NCBI RefSeq assembly: GCF_024105665.1 | Contig: NZ_JAAAMK010000007.1 | Coordinates: 151,046 to 215,045 of the forward strand | Length of the DNA: 64,000 bases | Origin: Aliihoeflea aestuarii | GTDB lineage: Bacteria; Pseudomonadota; Alphaproteobacteria; Rhizobiales; Rhizobiaceae | Reading direction: 5' to 3' | Shown here: positions 29,633 through 39,200 of the stretch, in pieces | How positions within the stretch are numbered: the first letter of the stretch is position 1 | Layout of the letters: each line of letters opens with the position of its first letter | Translations under genes and position numbers: made by a program | Notes under the pieces: generated by a model | The model's input: the letters and a program-made list of their open reading frames with translations, nothing else | What the model was told of the DNA's origin: nothing | Databases searched by the model: none

Positions 29633-31216
29633 ATGAGTGATTTTCGACTTGTCTATTACTATCTGGATCTGGCGATCCGCCGTCCATTGGTCTGGATCGT
29701 ACCCGCGCTCATCGCGCTTGCGCTCGGCGCGGTCTATATAGTCAACATCCCGCGAAGCTACTATTCGGAGGCGGTGATCGTCGTCAGTTCGCAGGCGATA
29801 CCGTCGACGCTGGTCCAGTCCACCGTCACCAACGAGCGCCTTCAATTCATTGAGCAACGCGTTCTGGCCCGCGAGAACCTGCTCAAGCTGGTACGCAAAT
29901 TCGACCTGTTGCCGGAACTGAAGGGGCAGGTCTCCAACACGCAACTGGCGCATATCGTACGCGGTCACATTGTCATCACCATGAGGGCGACGGAAGCGTC
30001 GGAGCAGTTCGCCGCAAGTTCCGTCTTCGGCATCGGCGTCAACGCCTCGACACCCGACCTTGCCGCCGACATGGCAAGCGAGATCGCGGCCATGATCACC
30101 GAGGAGAACCGGAGGGCGCGCATGTCGCGCGCAACGGAAGCCAGCACGTTCCTGGAGCGTGAGGTTTCGGTGCTGACCAGTCGTGCGAATGAACTGGGCG
30201 CACGCTTGTCCCAATTCACGCAGGACAATGAAAATCGGCTGCCGAGCCGTCTCACGCTGCATCTGAGCGATATTCGCGAAGGGCAGAGCGAACTGGCGGA
30301 AATTGCTCGGGAACTGGCCGAAGCACGCTCGAACCTCGACGTGCTGCGCGCGGAACTTTTCGTGCACGAAACATCCGGAGATGCTTCGCTTCGGGAACGA
30401 CGCGACGAGTTGCGCACGCTGCGCGCCGATCTCGTTGCGCGCTCGACGGTGCTCTCACCGCAGCATCACGAGATCAGGTCGATAAAATCGCGGATCGCCG
30501 CACTGGAATCGAATTTGGCGCAAGCCGCGCCCGAAGATGGCCAGGAAGTGGTTTCCGTGAATATGTCGCCGGAAGTCATGCTTGTCGGACAACGCATTAA
30601 GTTTGCCGAGCAGCAGGTCGAGGCGCTTGAAGCGCAGCAGGTGGCGCTGACGGGGAACCTCGAAGAAATCCGCAACATCGTCGCCGACATGCCGAATGTC
30701 GAGGCGCAACTCAACCTCCTCGTGGCGGAGCGCGACGCGGTGCAGCGGAACCTGGACGACATGTCCGGCAAGCTGAACGTCGCGCGGCTTGGCGAGCGGC
30801 TCGAGACGGATCAGCAGGACGAGCAGATCAGGATTCTCGAAACGCCGGAGGCCCCGCTTTATCCGAGCGGCACATCGCGCACCAATTACATGCTCGCCAT
30901 GCTGGGCGCCTCGCTCGCCCTTGGAATGGGGTGTCTTTACGTCGCCGATACGTTCGATCCCAAAATACGCGGTGCGTTCGATGTCGAGCCGGTCATCGGC
31001 GAAAGTCCGCTGGTCATCATCGATTACTGGCAGACCTCGGCGCAGAAGCGCCGGAATATCGCACTTGCGGCGATTGCCTTGCTTCTCCTTGCGCTTGTCG
31101 GCGGCTCCGCCCTTTTGGGCCTTTACGGCTGGCCGCCGAACCTCATGGCCTCGAACGACAGCCCCAACCTTTTTGCAATTGCCGACATGTCGAGGACCGA
31201 TCCATGGAAAGCGTAA
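29633..31216 (+). CDS. Polysaccharide co-polymerase (Wzz/GumC/ExoP-N type)
   Basis: A 527-residue chain-length and export regulator. A first transmembrane segment near residue 20 (PLVWIVPALIALALGAVYIV) and others near 425 and 480 flank a large periplasmic coiled-coil region (about 170-400). The kinase domain found at the C terminus of ExoP is absent and is encoded separately by the next gene, which overlaps by 13 bp. Likely partner of the Wza-like protein. Confidence 0.87.
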   Translation: MSDFRLVYYYLDLAIRRPLVWIVPALIALALGAVYIVNIPRSYYSEAVIVVSSQAIPSTLVQSTVTNERLQFIEQRVLARENLLKLVRKFDLLPELKGQVSNTQLAHIVRGHIVITMRATEASEQFAASSVFGIGVNASTPDLAADMASEIAAMITEENRRARMSRATEASTFLEREVSVLTSRANELGARLSQFTQDNENRLPSRLTLHLSDIREGQSELAEIARELAEARSNLDVLRAELFVHETSGDASLRERRDELRTLRADLVARSTVLSPQHHEIRSIKSRIAALESNLAQAAPEDGQEVVSVNMSPEVMLVGQRIKFAEQQVEALEAQQVALTGNLEEIRNIVADMPNVEAQLNLLVAERDAVQRNLDDMSGKLNVARLGERLETDQQDEQIRILETPEAPLYPSGTSRTNYMLAMLGASLALGMGCLYVADTFDPKIRGAFDVEPVIGESPLVIIDYWQTSAQKRRNIALAAIALLLLALVGGSALLGLYGWPPNLMASNDSPNLFAIADMSRTDPWKA

Positions 31217-31992
31217 TCGAAGCCCTCAATCGGGCTCGCATCCTCTCCATCGAGGAGTTGAGGGCAAAAGCTGGCGCACCGGCGGAAGGTTTTCACGCAG
31301 ACCAGTTGCATGCCGATCCATTTCGCGCGGCGAATCTGCCGGCCCATACACCATCGTCGCTCGATCTCAAAAACAAGCGGATCGTCGCATTCGACGCGAG
31401 AGATCGCCAGACGAGGATATTCGACCTTCTGCGCAACGGGCTGCTTGGAACGGTTGGAGACCACGACACACGCGTGATCGCGGTGGTGGCGCCCGCACAT
31501 GGCTGCGGAGTGTCTACACTCGCTGCCAATCTGGCGTTCAGCACCGCGCGAAAGCGGCAGTGGCAGGTCGTGCTTGCCACGCTCGACCCGTCGCAGACAT
31601 TCGAACGCCTCGGACTTCGCGCCACCGTAGCGGATTCAGGCAGTGTGGCGGGAGCCGAGACGATCAGGGTTCAGGTCGATGGTTCTGCGCTTTATCTGGC
31701 AAACCTGGCTACTCTTGGCGAACTGAGCGGGCAAACCGTTGCACGGCACACGCTTCTCCGCGACTGGATCGATCATGTCAAAAGAGAATGCGGACCGACC
31801 GTCCTGATCCTCGACCTGCCGCCGCTACCGATCAGCGATGACAGCGCAACGGTCGCGATGATGTCGAATACGGCGCTGCTCGTCGTGGGTGTCGGATCAT
31901 CGACCGTCGCGGACATCGAGGCATGCCGAAGTTCGCTTGCGCAGACACCTCATTACGTTGTCCTCAACAAGGCGCGCCCTCACGGTCTTTAA
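31204..31992 (+). CDS. CpsD/BY-kinase-like ATPase with altered Walker A
   Basis: A 262-residue soluble protein of the bacterial tyrosine kinase / ParA-like fold, encoded directly after the Wzz-like gene as in CpsC-CpsD pairs. Residues 98-110 hold the P-loop position (AHGCGVSTLAANL). Val103 stands where Lys is expected in GxGKS/T, so ATP binding or hydrolysis may be lost. The Walker B-like segment VLILDLPPLP is present, and no C-terminal Tyr cluster is seen. It may be a regulatory pseudokinase. The start at ATG 31204 overlaps the upstream gene by 13 bp. Confidence 0.75.
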   Translation: MESVIEALNRARILSIEELRAKAGAPAEGFHADQLHADPFRAANLPAHTPSSLDLKNKRIVAFDARDRQTRIFDLLRNGLLGTVGDHDTRVIAVVAPAHGCGVSTLAANLAFSTARKRQWQVVLATLDPSQTFERLGLRATVADSGSVAGAETIRVQVDGSALYLANLATLGELSGQTVARHTLLRDWIDHVKRECGPTVLILDLPPLPISDDSATVAMMSNTALLVVGVGSSTVADIEACRSSLAQTPHYVVLNKARPHGL

Positions 31993-32114
31993 CGGCATCG
32001 TTTTCCTGCTTGCCGACGCTCCCGTCGCTGGGGCAGGGTGGCACGGCGCGCCCGCGCTTGCGGTCGGGCGCAGGTTCGGGCGCCGTTCTCAAGGTACGAT
32101 CAGGATTTCGATCC

Positions 32115-32948
32115 ATGTATGAATCGCATTTCGGACTTCGGGAAAAACCGTTTTCCATCCTTCCAAACCCGAAGTTCCTCTATTTGGGCAATCGCCATCG
32201 GATGGCCTATTCGATGCTTGAGTACGGCGTGGCGGACAATGCCGGTTTCACGGTCATCACCGGCAATATCGGGTCGGGCAAGACGTCGCTCGTGCGCAAG
32301 CTGGTGGGCGAGATTCCCGAAAACGTGACGACGGCGCTTATCAGCAACACATCGGACCAGTCCGGCCGGCTGCTCGACTGGATCATGATGGCTTTCGGCC
32401 AGCCTTTCGAGGACCGCTCTTATCCAAGGCTGTATCAGGAATTCCAGCGGTTTCTGGTCGAGCAGCGTCAGGGCGGCCGCCGGTCGGTCGTGATCATCGA
32501 CGAGGCGCAGAATCTCGATGCGGCGCGTCTGGAAGAATTGCGGATGCTGTCGAACGTCAATGTCGACGAAATGCTGCTTCAACTGGTCGTCGTGGGCCAG
32601 CCGGAACTTCGCGATCTGCTCAGGATGCCGGGCATGAAGCAGTTCGCGCAGCGCGTTTCGTCCGACTTCAATCTGCTACCGCTATCGGTGCCTGAAGCGG
32701 TGCCATATTTCGCGCACCGGCTCACCGTCGCCGGGGGAAGCCCGCGTCTCTTCACGCGGCCGGCGACCGGCTTGATATACGATCATGCGGCAGGCATTCC
32801 GCGGGTCATGAACATCGTTGCGGACCGTTGCCTGCTTTATGCCTTCGCCGAACGAAAGGGCTTCGTCGGCCAGCGGATCGTCAACAAGGTGACGGACGAC
32901 ATGAACAAATACGGCTCTTTCGCGGCGGCCGGAAACCTCGAAGCCTGA
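32115..32948 (+). CDS. ExeA-like AAA ATPase
   Basis: A 277-residue ATPase. The start MYESHFGLREKPFSILPNP is characteristic of ExeA/GspA-type and exopolysaccharide-associated ATPases. Walker A is GNIGSGKTS (residues 50-58), Walker B is VVIIDEAQNLD, and VVGQPELRDLL is the sensor region. No peptidoglycan-binding or transmembrane part follows. It probably assists export or assembly at the cell envelope. ATG 32115 is chosen although the frame opens at 31923. It is followed by a terminator that closes the operon. Confidence 0.88.
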   Translation: MYESHFGLREKPFSILPNPKFLYLGNRHRMAYSMLEYGVADNAGFTVITGNIGSGKTSLVRKLVGEIPENVTTALISNTSDQSGRLLDWIMMAFGQPFEDRSYPRLYQEFQRFLVEQRQGGRRSVVIIDEAQNLDAARLEELRMLSNVNVDEMLLQLVVVGQPELRDLLRMPGMKQFAQRVSSDFNLLPLSVPEAVPYFAHRLTVAGGSPRLFTRPATGLIYDHAAGIPRVMNIVADRCLLYAFAERKGFVGQRIVNKVTDDMNKYGSFAAAGNLEA

Positions 32949-33018
32949 CGATATCTTCTGCCGGGACGTGCCGAAATTAGCGATGCGTAAACCGGTTTGC
33001 GGCAGTCTGCCTGTTCGG

Positions 33019-33050
33019 AAAGGCCGCGATTCGCTCGGGCGGCCTTCTTT
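33019..33050 (+). terminator. Intrinsic terminator closing the export operon
   Basis: AAGGCCGC (33019-33026) pairs with GCGGCCTT (33038-33045), followed by a CTTTT tract. It lies 70 bp after the ExeA-like gene. Confidence 0.75.
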
Positions 33051-33070
33051 TGGCGAGGCGCAATCCGATC

Positions 33071-33346
33071 ATGCGATCGGGTCAGGATATCACATTGATG
33101 ATGCTGATCCTTTTTGCAGCGGGGCTGATCCTGGGAACGCGGTTCACCGTCTTCGTGCTCGTTCCCTTCGGCGTCGCCATCACCATCGCGTGCCTAGCAT
33201 GGGGATTGGTGTCGCCGGGATCCGTGACGCTTCTTGCATGGGCGGCCTATATCGCCGCCCTCAACTTCGGCTTTCTGCTCGGCGGCGTGTTTCGCAGATG
33301 CCTGCAAAGGTGCCGGACGGACGATAAGTACGCGTCGCATTCCTAA
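33071..33346 (+). CDS. Small inner-membrane protein, unknown
   Basis: A 91-residue protein with two or three hydrophobic segments (LMMLILFAAGLILGT, VFVLVPFGVAITIACLAWGL and LLAWAAYIAALNFGFLLGG) and a basic, Cys-containing tail. No motif is recognised. It starts just after the terminator, so it needs its own promoter, which is not obvious. Its stop codon lies inside the palindromic repeat at 33342. Supported by composition and length only. Confidence 0.5.
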   Translation: MRSGQDITLMMLILFAAGLILGTRFTVFVLVPFGVAITIACLAWGLVSPGSVTLLAWAAYIAALNFGFLLGGVFRRCLQRCRTDDKYASHS

Positions 33347-33540
33347 AGCGCGTCGCGATCTTTCAGACTCTCTCCGTGCGCTTTAGGCTCTTGTTCTTGC
33401 GCATGCCTTTATCCCGAAACCGGTGCCCACTTTCGGGAGACATGCGCTAGCCCAAGCGTTACCGCCGGATAGCTGCATTTATCTAATGGCGCGATGAGCA
33501 ATCCTCGCGCATGATCCGGCAAAAGTGGACTTGCGGCGTC
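33342..33540. repeat. Rhizobial-type palindromic intergenic element
   Basis: Nested inverted repeats: CCTAAAGCGC (33342-33351) with GCGCTTTAGG (33378-33387); GCGCATG (33399-33405) with CATGCGC (33441-33447); CCCGAAA (33413-33419) with TTTCGGG (33431-33437), followed by a GCGCATGATCCGGCAAAAGTGGA segment split from the first part. The wording matches dispersed intergenic repeats common in Hyphomicrobiales genomes, recalled from general knowledge. The 233-bp gap between the small membrane gene and the oxidoreductase holds little else. Confidence 0.7.
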
Positions 33541-33579
33541 CTCTTCTAGGGTTGGGCCTTGGTCGCGGCGAGGATCGCC

Positions 33580-34740
33580 ATGGTGAAAATTGGCATCGTC
33601 GGCACAGGCTATGTCGCTGACCTTTACATGCGCTCATTCGCGAGCTTTCCGGGGCTCGACATCGTGGGCGTTACGGACATCGCAATCGATCGAAGCGAAC
33701 GGTTCGCGCGACATTGGGGGCTGGTCGCGCTTCCCGATCTCGCGGCCCTTGCCGAAGCTATCGGGCCGGGCGGCCTCGTTCTCAATTTGACCAACCCGGC
33801 CGCACACTATCAGATCAGCCGGCAATGCCTCGAGGCGGGGCTTAACGTCTATTCCGAAAAACCGCTTGCGCTCGAACTCGAACAGGCAAGGCACCTATGC
33901 GATCTGGCAAAGGAACGCGGCCTGCTGCTTGCTTCCGCGCCGTGCAGCGTGCTCGGCGAAGCCGCGCAACTGATGGCGGCAGCGGTGCGGGCGGATGTCG
34001 CGGGTCGCGTCAGGCTCGTCTACGCCGAACTCGACGACGATTACATATCGAAAGCGCCTTACAGCCTGTGGACCAGCAATTCGGGAGCGCCATGGCCTTC
34101 GAAGGACGAATTCGAGGTCGGCTGCACGATCGAACATGCCGGATATTACCTGACATGGCTGATCGCCATGTTCGGCAGTGTCCAGAGCATCGTCGCCGTA
34201 TCGGCCTGCCTGGCGCCCGATCAGATGGAAGTCGATCAGCCGGCTCCCGACTTCTCGGTCGCGACACTGTTCTTCGAATCCAACGTGGTCGCGCGTCTGA
34301 CCTGTTCCATACTGGCGCCGCACAATCACAAGCTCGTCGTCGTCGGCGACAACGGCATTTTGCAGGTGGACGATTGCTGGGACAATTCTGCGCGGGTCCG
34401 CTTTCGCCGGCGTTTTCCGTTTCGCCGCCGCCTCATCACGTCGCCCATTCCACAAAGACTGAAGTTCTCGGCTGAAACGCATGCCAAACCGCGCAGGTTC
34501 GGGGCGGCATCGATGAACTTCGCGCTTGGGCCGCTCGATCTCGTCGAAGCGATCCGAGACAAGCGCGCGCCGCGTCTGACGGCGGATTTCGCACTGCACG
34601 TTACCGAGGTAACCCTCGCGATTCACACCGCCGGCAATTCCTCGGGAATCAGGACGATCGAGACCAGATGCGCGCCTCTTATGCCGATGCCCTGGGCGTC
34701 GCAGTTGCGAAGCCCCGCTCGCTGGCGCAAGGCTGTTTAA
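33580..34740 (+). CDS. Gfo/Idh/MocA family oxidoreductase
   Basis: A 386-residue NAD(P)-dependent sugar dehydrogenase-like protein. The Rossmann motif is KIGIVGTGYVADLYMRSF, EKPLALELEQA holds the family EKP motif, and the C-terminal domain has EVGCTIEHAGYYLTWL in the catalytic His region. In polysaccharide loci such enzymes oxidise or rearrange nucleotide sugars; the substrate is unknown. ATG 33580 is taken, with GAGGATC upstream; the frame opens at 33559. The C-terminal RSPARWRKAV tail is basic. Confidence 0.85.
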   Translation: MVKIGIVGTGYVADLYMRSFASFPGLDIVGVTDIAIDRSERFARHWGLVALPDLAALAEAIGPGGLVLNLTNPAAHYQISRQCLEAGLNVYSEKPLALELEQARHLCDLAKERGLLLASAPCSVLGEAAQLMAAAVRADVAGRVRLVYAELDDDYISKAPYSLWTSNSGAPWPSKDEFEVGCTIEHAGYYLTWLIAMFGSVQSIVAVSACLAPDQMEVDQPAPDFSVATLFFESNVVARLTCSILAPHNHKLVVVGDNGILQVDDCWDNSARVRFRRRFPFRRRLITSPIPQRLKFSAETHAKPRRFGAASMNFALGPLDLVEAIRDKRAPRLTADFALHVTEVTLAIHTAGNSSGIRTIETRCAPLMPMPWASQLRSPARWRKAV

Positions 34741-34851
34741 GAGATACTTGATATATAGATCGAATTTGCTAGGCGTATTCGGTCAAGACATCCTGCATTG
34801 TATTATTTTCAGGGCGCTATTTCAGGTCTTTGAAATAGAGCGGGGGTCGAT

Positions 34852-36150
34852 GTGAATATTTGTTATTTCATAAACACGTATCCGCTGGGCAGTTCGACTT
34901 TCATTCGTCGCGAACTCCAGGCGGTCGAGCGCGCCGGCATCAATGTCAACCGGATCGCCGTGCGCGTCGGCGCCCCCCTCATCGAGCCGGCCGATATCGA
35001 GGAACGGGCGAAGACCGAGTATATTCTGGGGCAATCCTGGTGGCGGCTGATCTGGATCGCATTGAGCACGATCGCTCAGTTTCCGGTCCGGACGCTGCGT
35101 GCATTCGGCCTTGCCATGCAGATGGCGGGCCGGTCGCGGGAAGGATACGTGCGACATGTCGCATATCTCGTCGAGGCCTGTTATCTCGCGCGGCGTTGCC
35201 GGGAGCTTCGCATCCAGCACGTCCATACGCATTTTGGAACGAATTCCGCGGCGATCGCGATGCTGGCGAACATGCTCGGCGGTCCGGCCTACAGTTTCAC
35301 CGTCCATGGCCCGGAAGAGTTCGACATGCCGATTTCGCTGTCGCTTGGTGACAAGATCGCTCGCGCCGCCTTCGTTGTGGGCGTGAGTTCGTTCGGCCGC
35401 AGCCAGCTTTACAGGTGGAGCGAGGCCACGCACTGGCATCGGATCAAGGTCGTCCATTGCGGTCTCGACACGACGATGTTTCCGGATCCTTCACCGCCGG
35501 CCGGGCGCCGACGGCTCGTCACGATCGGACGTCTGGTCGAGCAGAAGGGACAGTTGCTACTTATCGAGGCGATGGCGCAGGCATCGAAAACCTTTCCCGA
35601 TCTCCACTTGACCATCATCGGCGACGGCGTCCTGCGCGGCGAGATCGAACGCGCCATCCGTCACGCCAGGCTGGAGCGGAACGTCACGATGCCCGGATGG
35701 CTGGACGAGCAGGCTGTCAGGCGGGAACTGGCGGACGCGGACGCGCTCGTTCTGCCGAGCTTTGCCGAGGGCTTGCCGGTCGTGCTCATGGAAGCCATGG
35801 CGTCGGCGCGACCGGTGATCACAACCCGGATCGCCGGCATACCTGAACTCGTATCCGACGGCGTTCACGGCTGGCTCGTGACGGCGGGCGATGTAACGTC
35901 GCTTGTGGCTGCAATCGAACGGTTTGCCGTGACGCCCGCCGAGGAACTCGGCGCAATGGGCCGCGCATGCCGCGAACGATCCCTCGACCGGCACGACGTC
36001 GACCGCTGCGCGGCGCAACTCGCCGAGATGTTCGCGGCGGACGTCGAACCTGCCCGGCTTTCCGAGAACCGGACGCCGGTTACCACAACGCGGCTTTCGG
36101 GCAACCGAAAGCTCGGCTGGATCGGGAAAGGCGCGGAGGATGTGCGCTGA
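34852..36150 (+). CDS. Glycosyltransferase family 4
   Basis: A 432-residue GT-B transferase. Motifs are FINTYPLGSSTFIRRELQAVE at the N terminus, HVHTHFGTNSAAIA, RRLVTIGRLVEQKGQLLLIEAMA, and PSFAEGLPVVLMEAMASARPV (the EX7E motif) near residue 305. The start is GTG 34852 with GGGGG upstream. The N-terminal NICYFINTYPL form is often seen in colanic-acid-type transferases. It precedes the PKS gene by 130 bp. Confidence 0.92.
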   Translation: MNICYFINTYPLGSSTFIRRELQAVERAGINVNRIAVRVGAPLIEPADIEERAKTEYILGQSWWRLIWIALSTIAQFPVRTLRAFGLAMQMAGRSREGYVRHVAYLVEACYLARRCRELRIQHVHTHFGTNSAAIAMLANMLGGPAYSFTVHGPEEFDMPISLSLGDKIARAAFVVGVSSFGRSQLYRWSEATHWHRIKVVHCGLDTTMFPDPSPPAGRRRLVTIGRLVEQKGQLLLIEAMAQASKTFPDLHLTIIGDGVLRGEIERAIRHARLERNVTMPGWLDEQAVRRELADADALVLPSFAEGLPVVLMEAMASARPVITTRIAGIPELVSDGVHGWLVTAGDVTSLVAAIERFAVTPAEELGAMGRACRERSLDRHDVDRCAAQLAEMFAADVEPARLSENRTPVTTTRLSGNRKLGWIGKGAEDVR

Positions 36151-36186
36151 AGCGCCGCTTCGTGATTTTCACAAGCACAGGTGCCT

Positions 36187-36234
36187 GTCGTGCAAGCACA
36201 ATCGAATGATTGATTGAAGACGCACTTGCACGAC
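36187..36234. promoter_or_regulatory. Nested inverted repeats upstream of the PKS gene
   Basis: GTCGTGCAAG (36187-36196) and CTTGCACGAC (36225-36234) form a perfect 10-bp inverted repeat with a 28-bp spacer. The spacer itself contains CAATC (36199-36203) and GATTG (36208-36212). ACAGG-TG-CCTGT lies just upstream, near 36177-36188. All lie in the 130-bp gap before the PKS, where an operator or a looping site is plausible. Confidence 0.5.
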
Positions 36235-36280
36235 CGGTAAATTCGAGCCCCGCAGGGTCTGTCATTGGGTGCGTGATTTC

Positions 36281-39200
36281 ATGAACGACTGTTCGCCGCT
36301 GGCTGCTGTATCGCCGAACGACATCGCCGTCGTCGGCATGTCGTTGCGCGTTCCGGGCGCCAGGAACGTCGCGCAGTTCTGGGCCAATATCAGAAACGGC
36401 GTGGAATCGGTCCGCGACCTGACGGCCGAGGAAATGGCGGCGGCGGCCGCCGACGGCGACCCGCTGGACGGCGCAAACTATGTGCCGCGCACGGCCGATC
36501 TGGCGGATATGGAGATGTTCGATGCGGATTTCTTCGGTCTCAGCCCGAAGGAAGCGGCGATCATGGACCCGCAGCATCGCCACTTCCTCGAATGCGCCTG
36601 GGAGGCGATGGAGGATGCGGGGCGAACGCCGGATACGGCGTCCGGGCCGGTCGGCGTTTTCGCCGGCTGCGGCATGGGCAGCTACTTCTATTTCAATGTG
36701 TGCAGCAATAGGCAGCTTGTCGATCAGGTTGGCATGTTCCTGCTTCGGCACAACGGCAACGACAAGGATTTCCTCGCCACCCGCGTTTCGTTCAGTTTCG
36801 ATCTGCGCGGGCCGAGCGTCAACGTGCAGACCGCGTGCTCGACCTCGCTGGTCGCTACCCACTATGCCTGTCAGAGCCTCATCAGCGGCGAGTGCGACAT
36901 GGCGCTTGCCGGCGGCGTGACGATCGAGTTTCCGCATCGGCGCGGCTATATGTTTCAGGAGGGCGAAATCCTTGCGCCGGATGGGCATTGCCGGCCGTTC
37001 GACCATCGCGCAGCCGGCACAGTGTTCGGGAGCGGCGTGGGCGTGGTCGTGCTGCGCCGCCTAGCGGATGCCATCGCCGACGGGGACCGGATCCACGCCG
37101 TCATCAAGGGCTCGGCGGTCAACAATGACGGCGCGACGAAGGCCGGATATCTGGCGCCCAGCGTGAACGGGCAGGCCGAGGCCGTCATCGAGGCGATGGG
37201 TCTTGCCGGGGTCGATGCCGACACGATCGATTATGTCGAATGCCATGGAACCGGAACCGCGCTCGGAGACCCCATCGAGATCGAGGCGCTGACGCAGGCT
37301 TTCCGCCAAAACACGACGCGCAAGGGCTTTTGCGGCGTGGGGTCGGTCAAATCCAATATCGGTCACCTCGACACGGCCGCAGGCGTCGTCAGCCTCATCA
37401 AAGCCGCGCTTGCGCTCAAGCACGGCGAAATCCCCCCTTCGCTCGGTTACGACGCGCCGAACCCGGCCATCGATTTCGGGAACAGCCCGTTTTTCGTCAA
37501 TGCGGCCCTGCGTGCCTGGCCACGAACAGGACGGCCACGCCGCGCGAGCGTCAATTCTCTGGGCGTCGGCGGCACAAACGTCCATGTGGTGCTCGAACAG
37601 GCACCTACGGTAGCGCGTATCGAGCGCGGACGTGACGAGCAGGCGACGCTGCTGCTTCTTTCGGCAAAGCAGCCCAAAGCGCTCGATGACATGGCCGCAA
37701 GACTGGGTGCGGCGATCGAAGCGCAGCCCGAATTGGAGATAGGCGACGTCGCCCATACGCTTTTGACCGGCCGCAAGCATTTCGAACATCGCCGGGTCAT
37801 CTGCGTCGAGGGCCGCGAAGATGCGATCGCGGCGCTGACGACCAATCGCTTCTTCGCTCACAAAAGCGTCGAGGGCGCGGGCGAGGCCGTGTTCCTGTTT
37901 CCCGGCGGCGGTGCCCAGCATCCCGGCATGGCCCGAAGCCTTTACGAGAAGAACGCCGAGTTCCGGGCGCATGTGGATGAGGGGCTGGGCTATCTGCCAG
38001 CCGAGGCGGCGGCTGATATCCGCGAAGTCTGGCTTGGCCGGTCGAGGGCACCCAATGAAGCGGCCGGGCTGTTTCTGATCCCGTCGCGCCAGTTGCCGGC
38101 CATCCTGATCACGGAAGTCGCGCTCGCGCGCCTGTGGATGGGAAAGGGGATACGCCCCACCGCTCTGATCGGACATTCGATGGGGGAGAATGCAGCGGCC
38201 TGCGTCGCCGGCGTGCTGAGCTTCAAGGATGCGGTCGGTCTCGTCCATCTGCGCGGCCGGTTATTCGACACGGTGGAGCCGGGGGGCATGCTCTCTGTTT
38301 CGACCGATGCCGCGATGCTTCGCGACCTCATGCCGGCCGAACTCGATATCGCCTCGGTGAACGCGCCGCAGCTTTGCGTCGTCTCGGGACGCAATGCCGA
38401 TCTGGAGGCGTTCAGCGGCGTCCTTGCCGGCCAAAATATCGACACGGCGCGCGTGCCGATCGACATTGCCGCGCATTCGCGCATGCTCGACGGCATTCTC
38501 GCGCCCTTCGAGGCCTATCTGCGCAGCATCGTGTTGCGACCACCCGCGATCGCGATCATCTCGAACAGGGACGGCCAGCCACTTTCGGCTGCGGACGCCA
38601 CCGATCCCGCCTATTGGGTTCGGCATTTGCGTTCGACGGTCGAGTTCGCAAAGGGACTGGCCTTTCTAGCGGCCGATGAGCGGCGCGTCTTTATCGAAGT
38701 CGGTCCGGGTCGCACGCTCTCCTCGCTGGTGAAAGCGCAGGGCAATATCGACGCCAACCGCGTGATCAATTCGCTGCCGCATGCCGATGACGACCAGAAC
38801 GACCATCTGCATTTCAATGCCGCGCTCGGACGAAGCTGGGCGGTCGGGCTCGCCCCGGACATCGAGGGTCTGACGTCGCGCCCGGGTGCGCGGCGCGTCG
38901 GCCTGCCGACCTATCCGTTTCAACACAAGCGCTATTTCATCGAGCCGTCGCGTGAACGGGGCCATCAAGCCGCCACTGAGGCGCCGCTGGAGAAACTTGT
39001 CGACATGGAGCAATGGGGCTACCGACGCTCATGGAAGCGCTCGGTTCCCGACTATACGCCCCACGCGGAGGCTCAAACTGCGTCTTGGCTGATTTTCCTC
39101 GACGATGGTGGGCATGGCGCAAAATTGGCGACGAGACTGCGTGGTATCGGACACACCGTCGCCACCGTCGCAATCGGCGATGTGTTCGCCGTTCGCGGCG

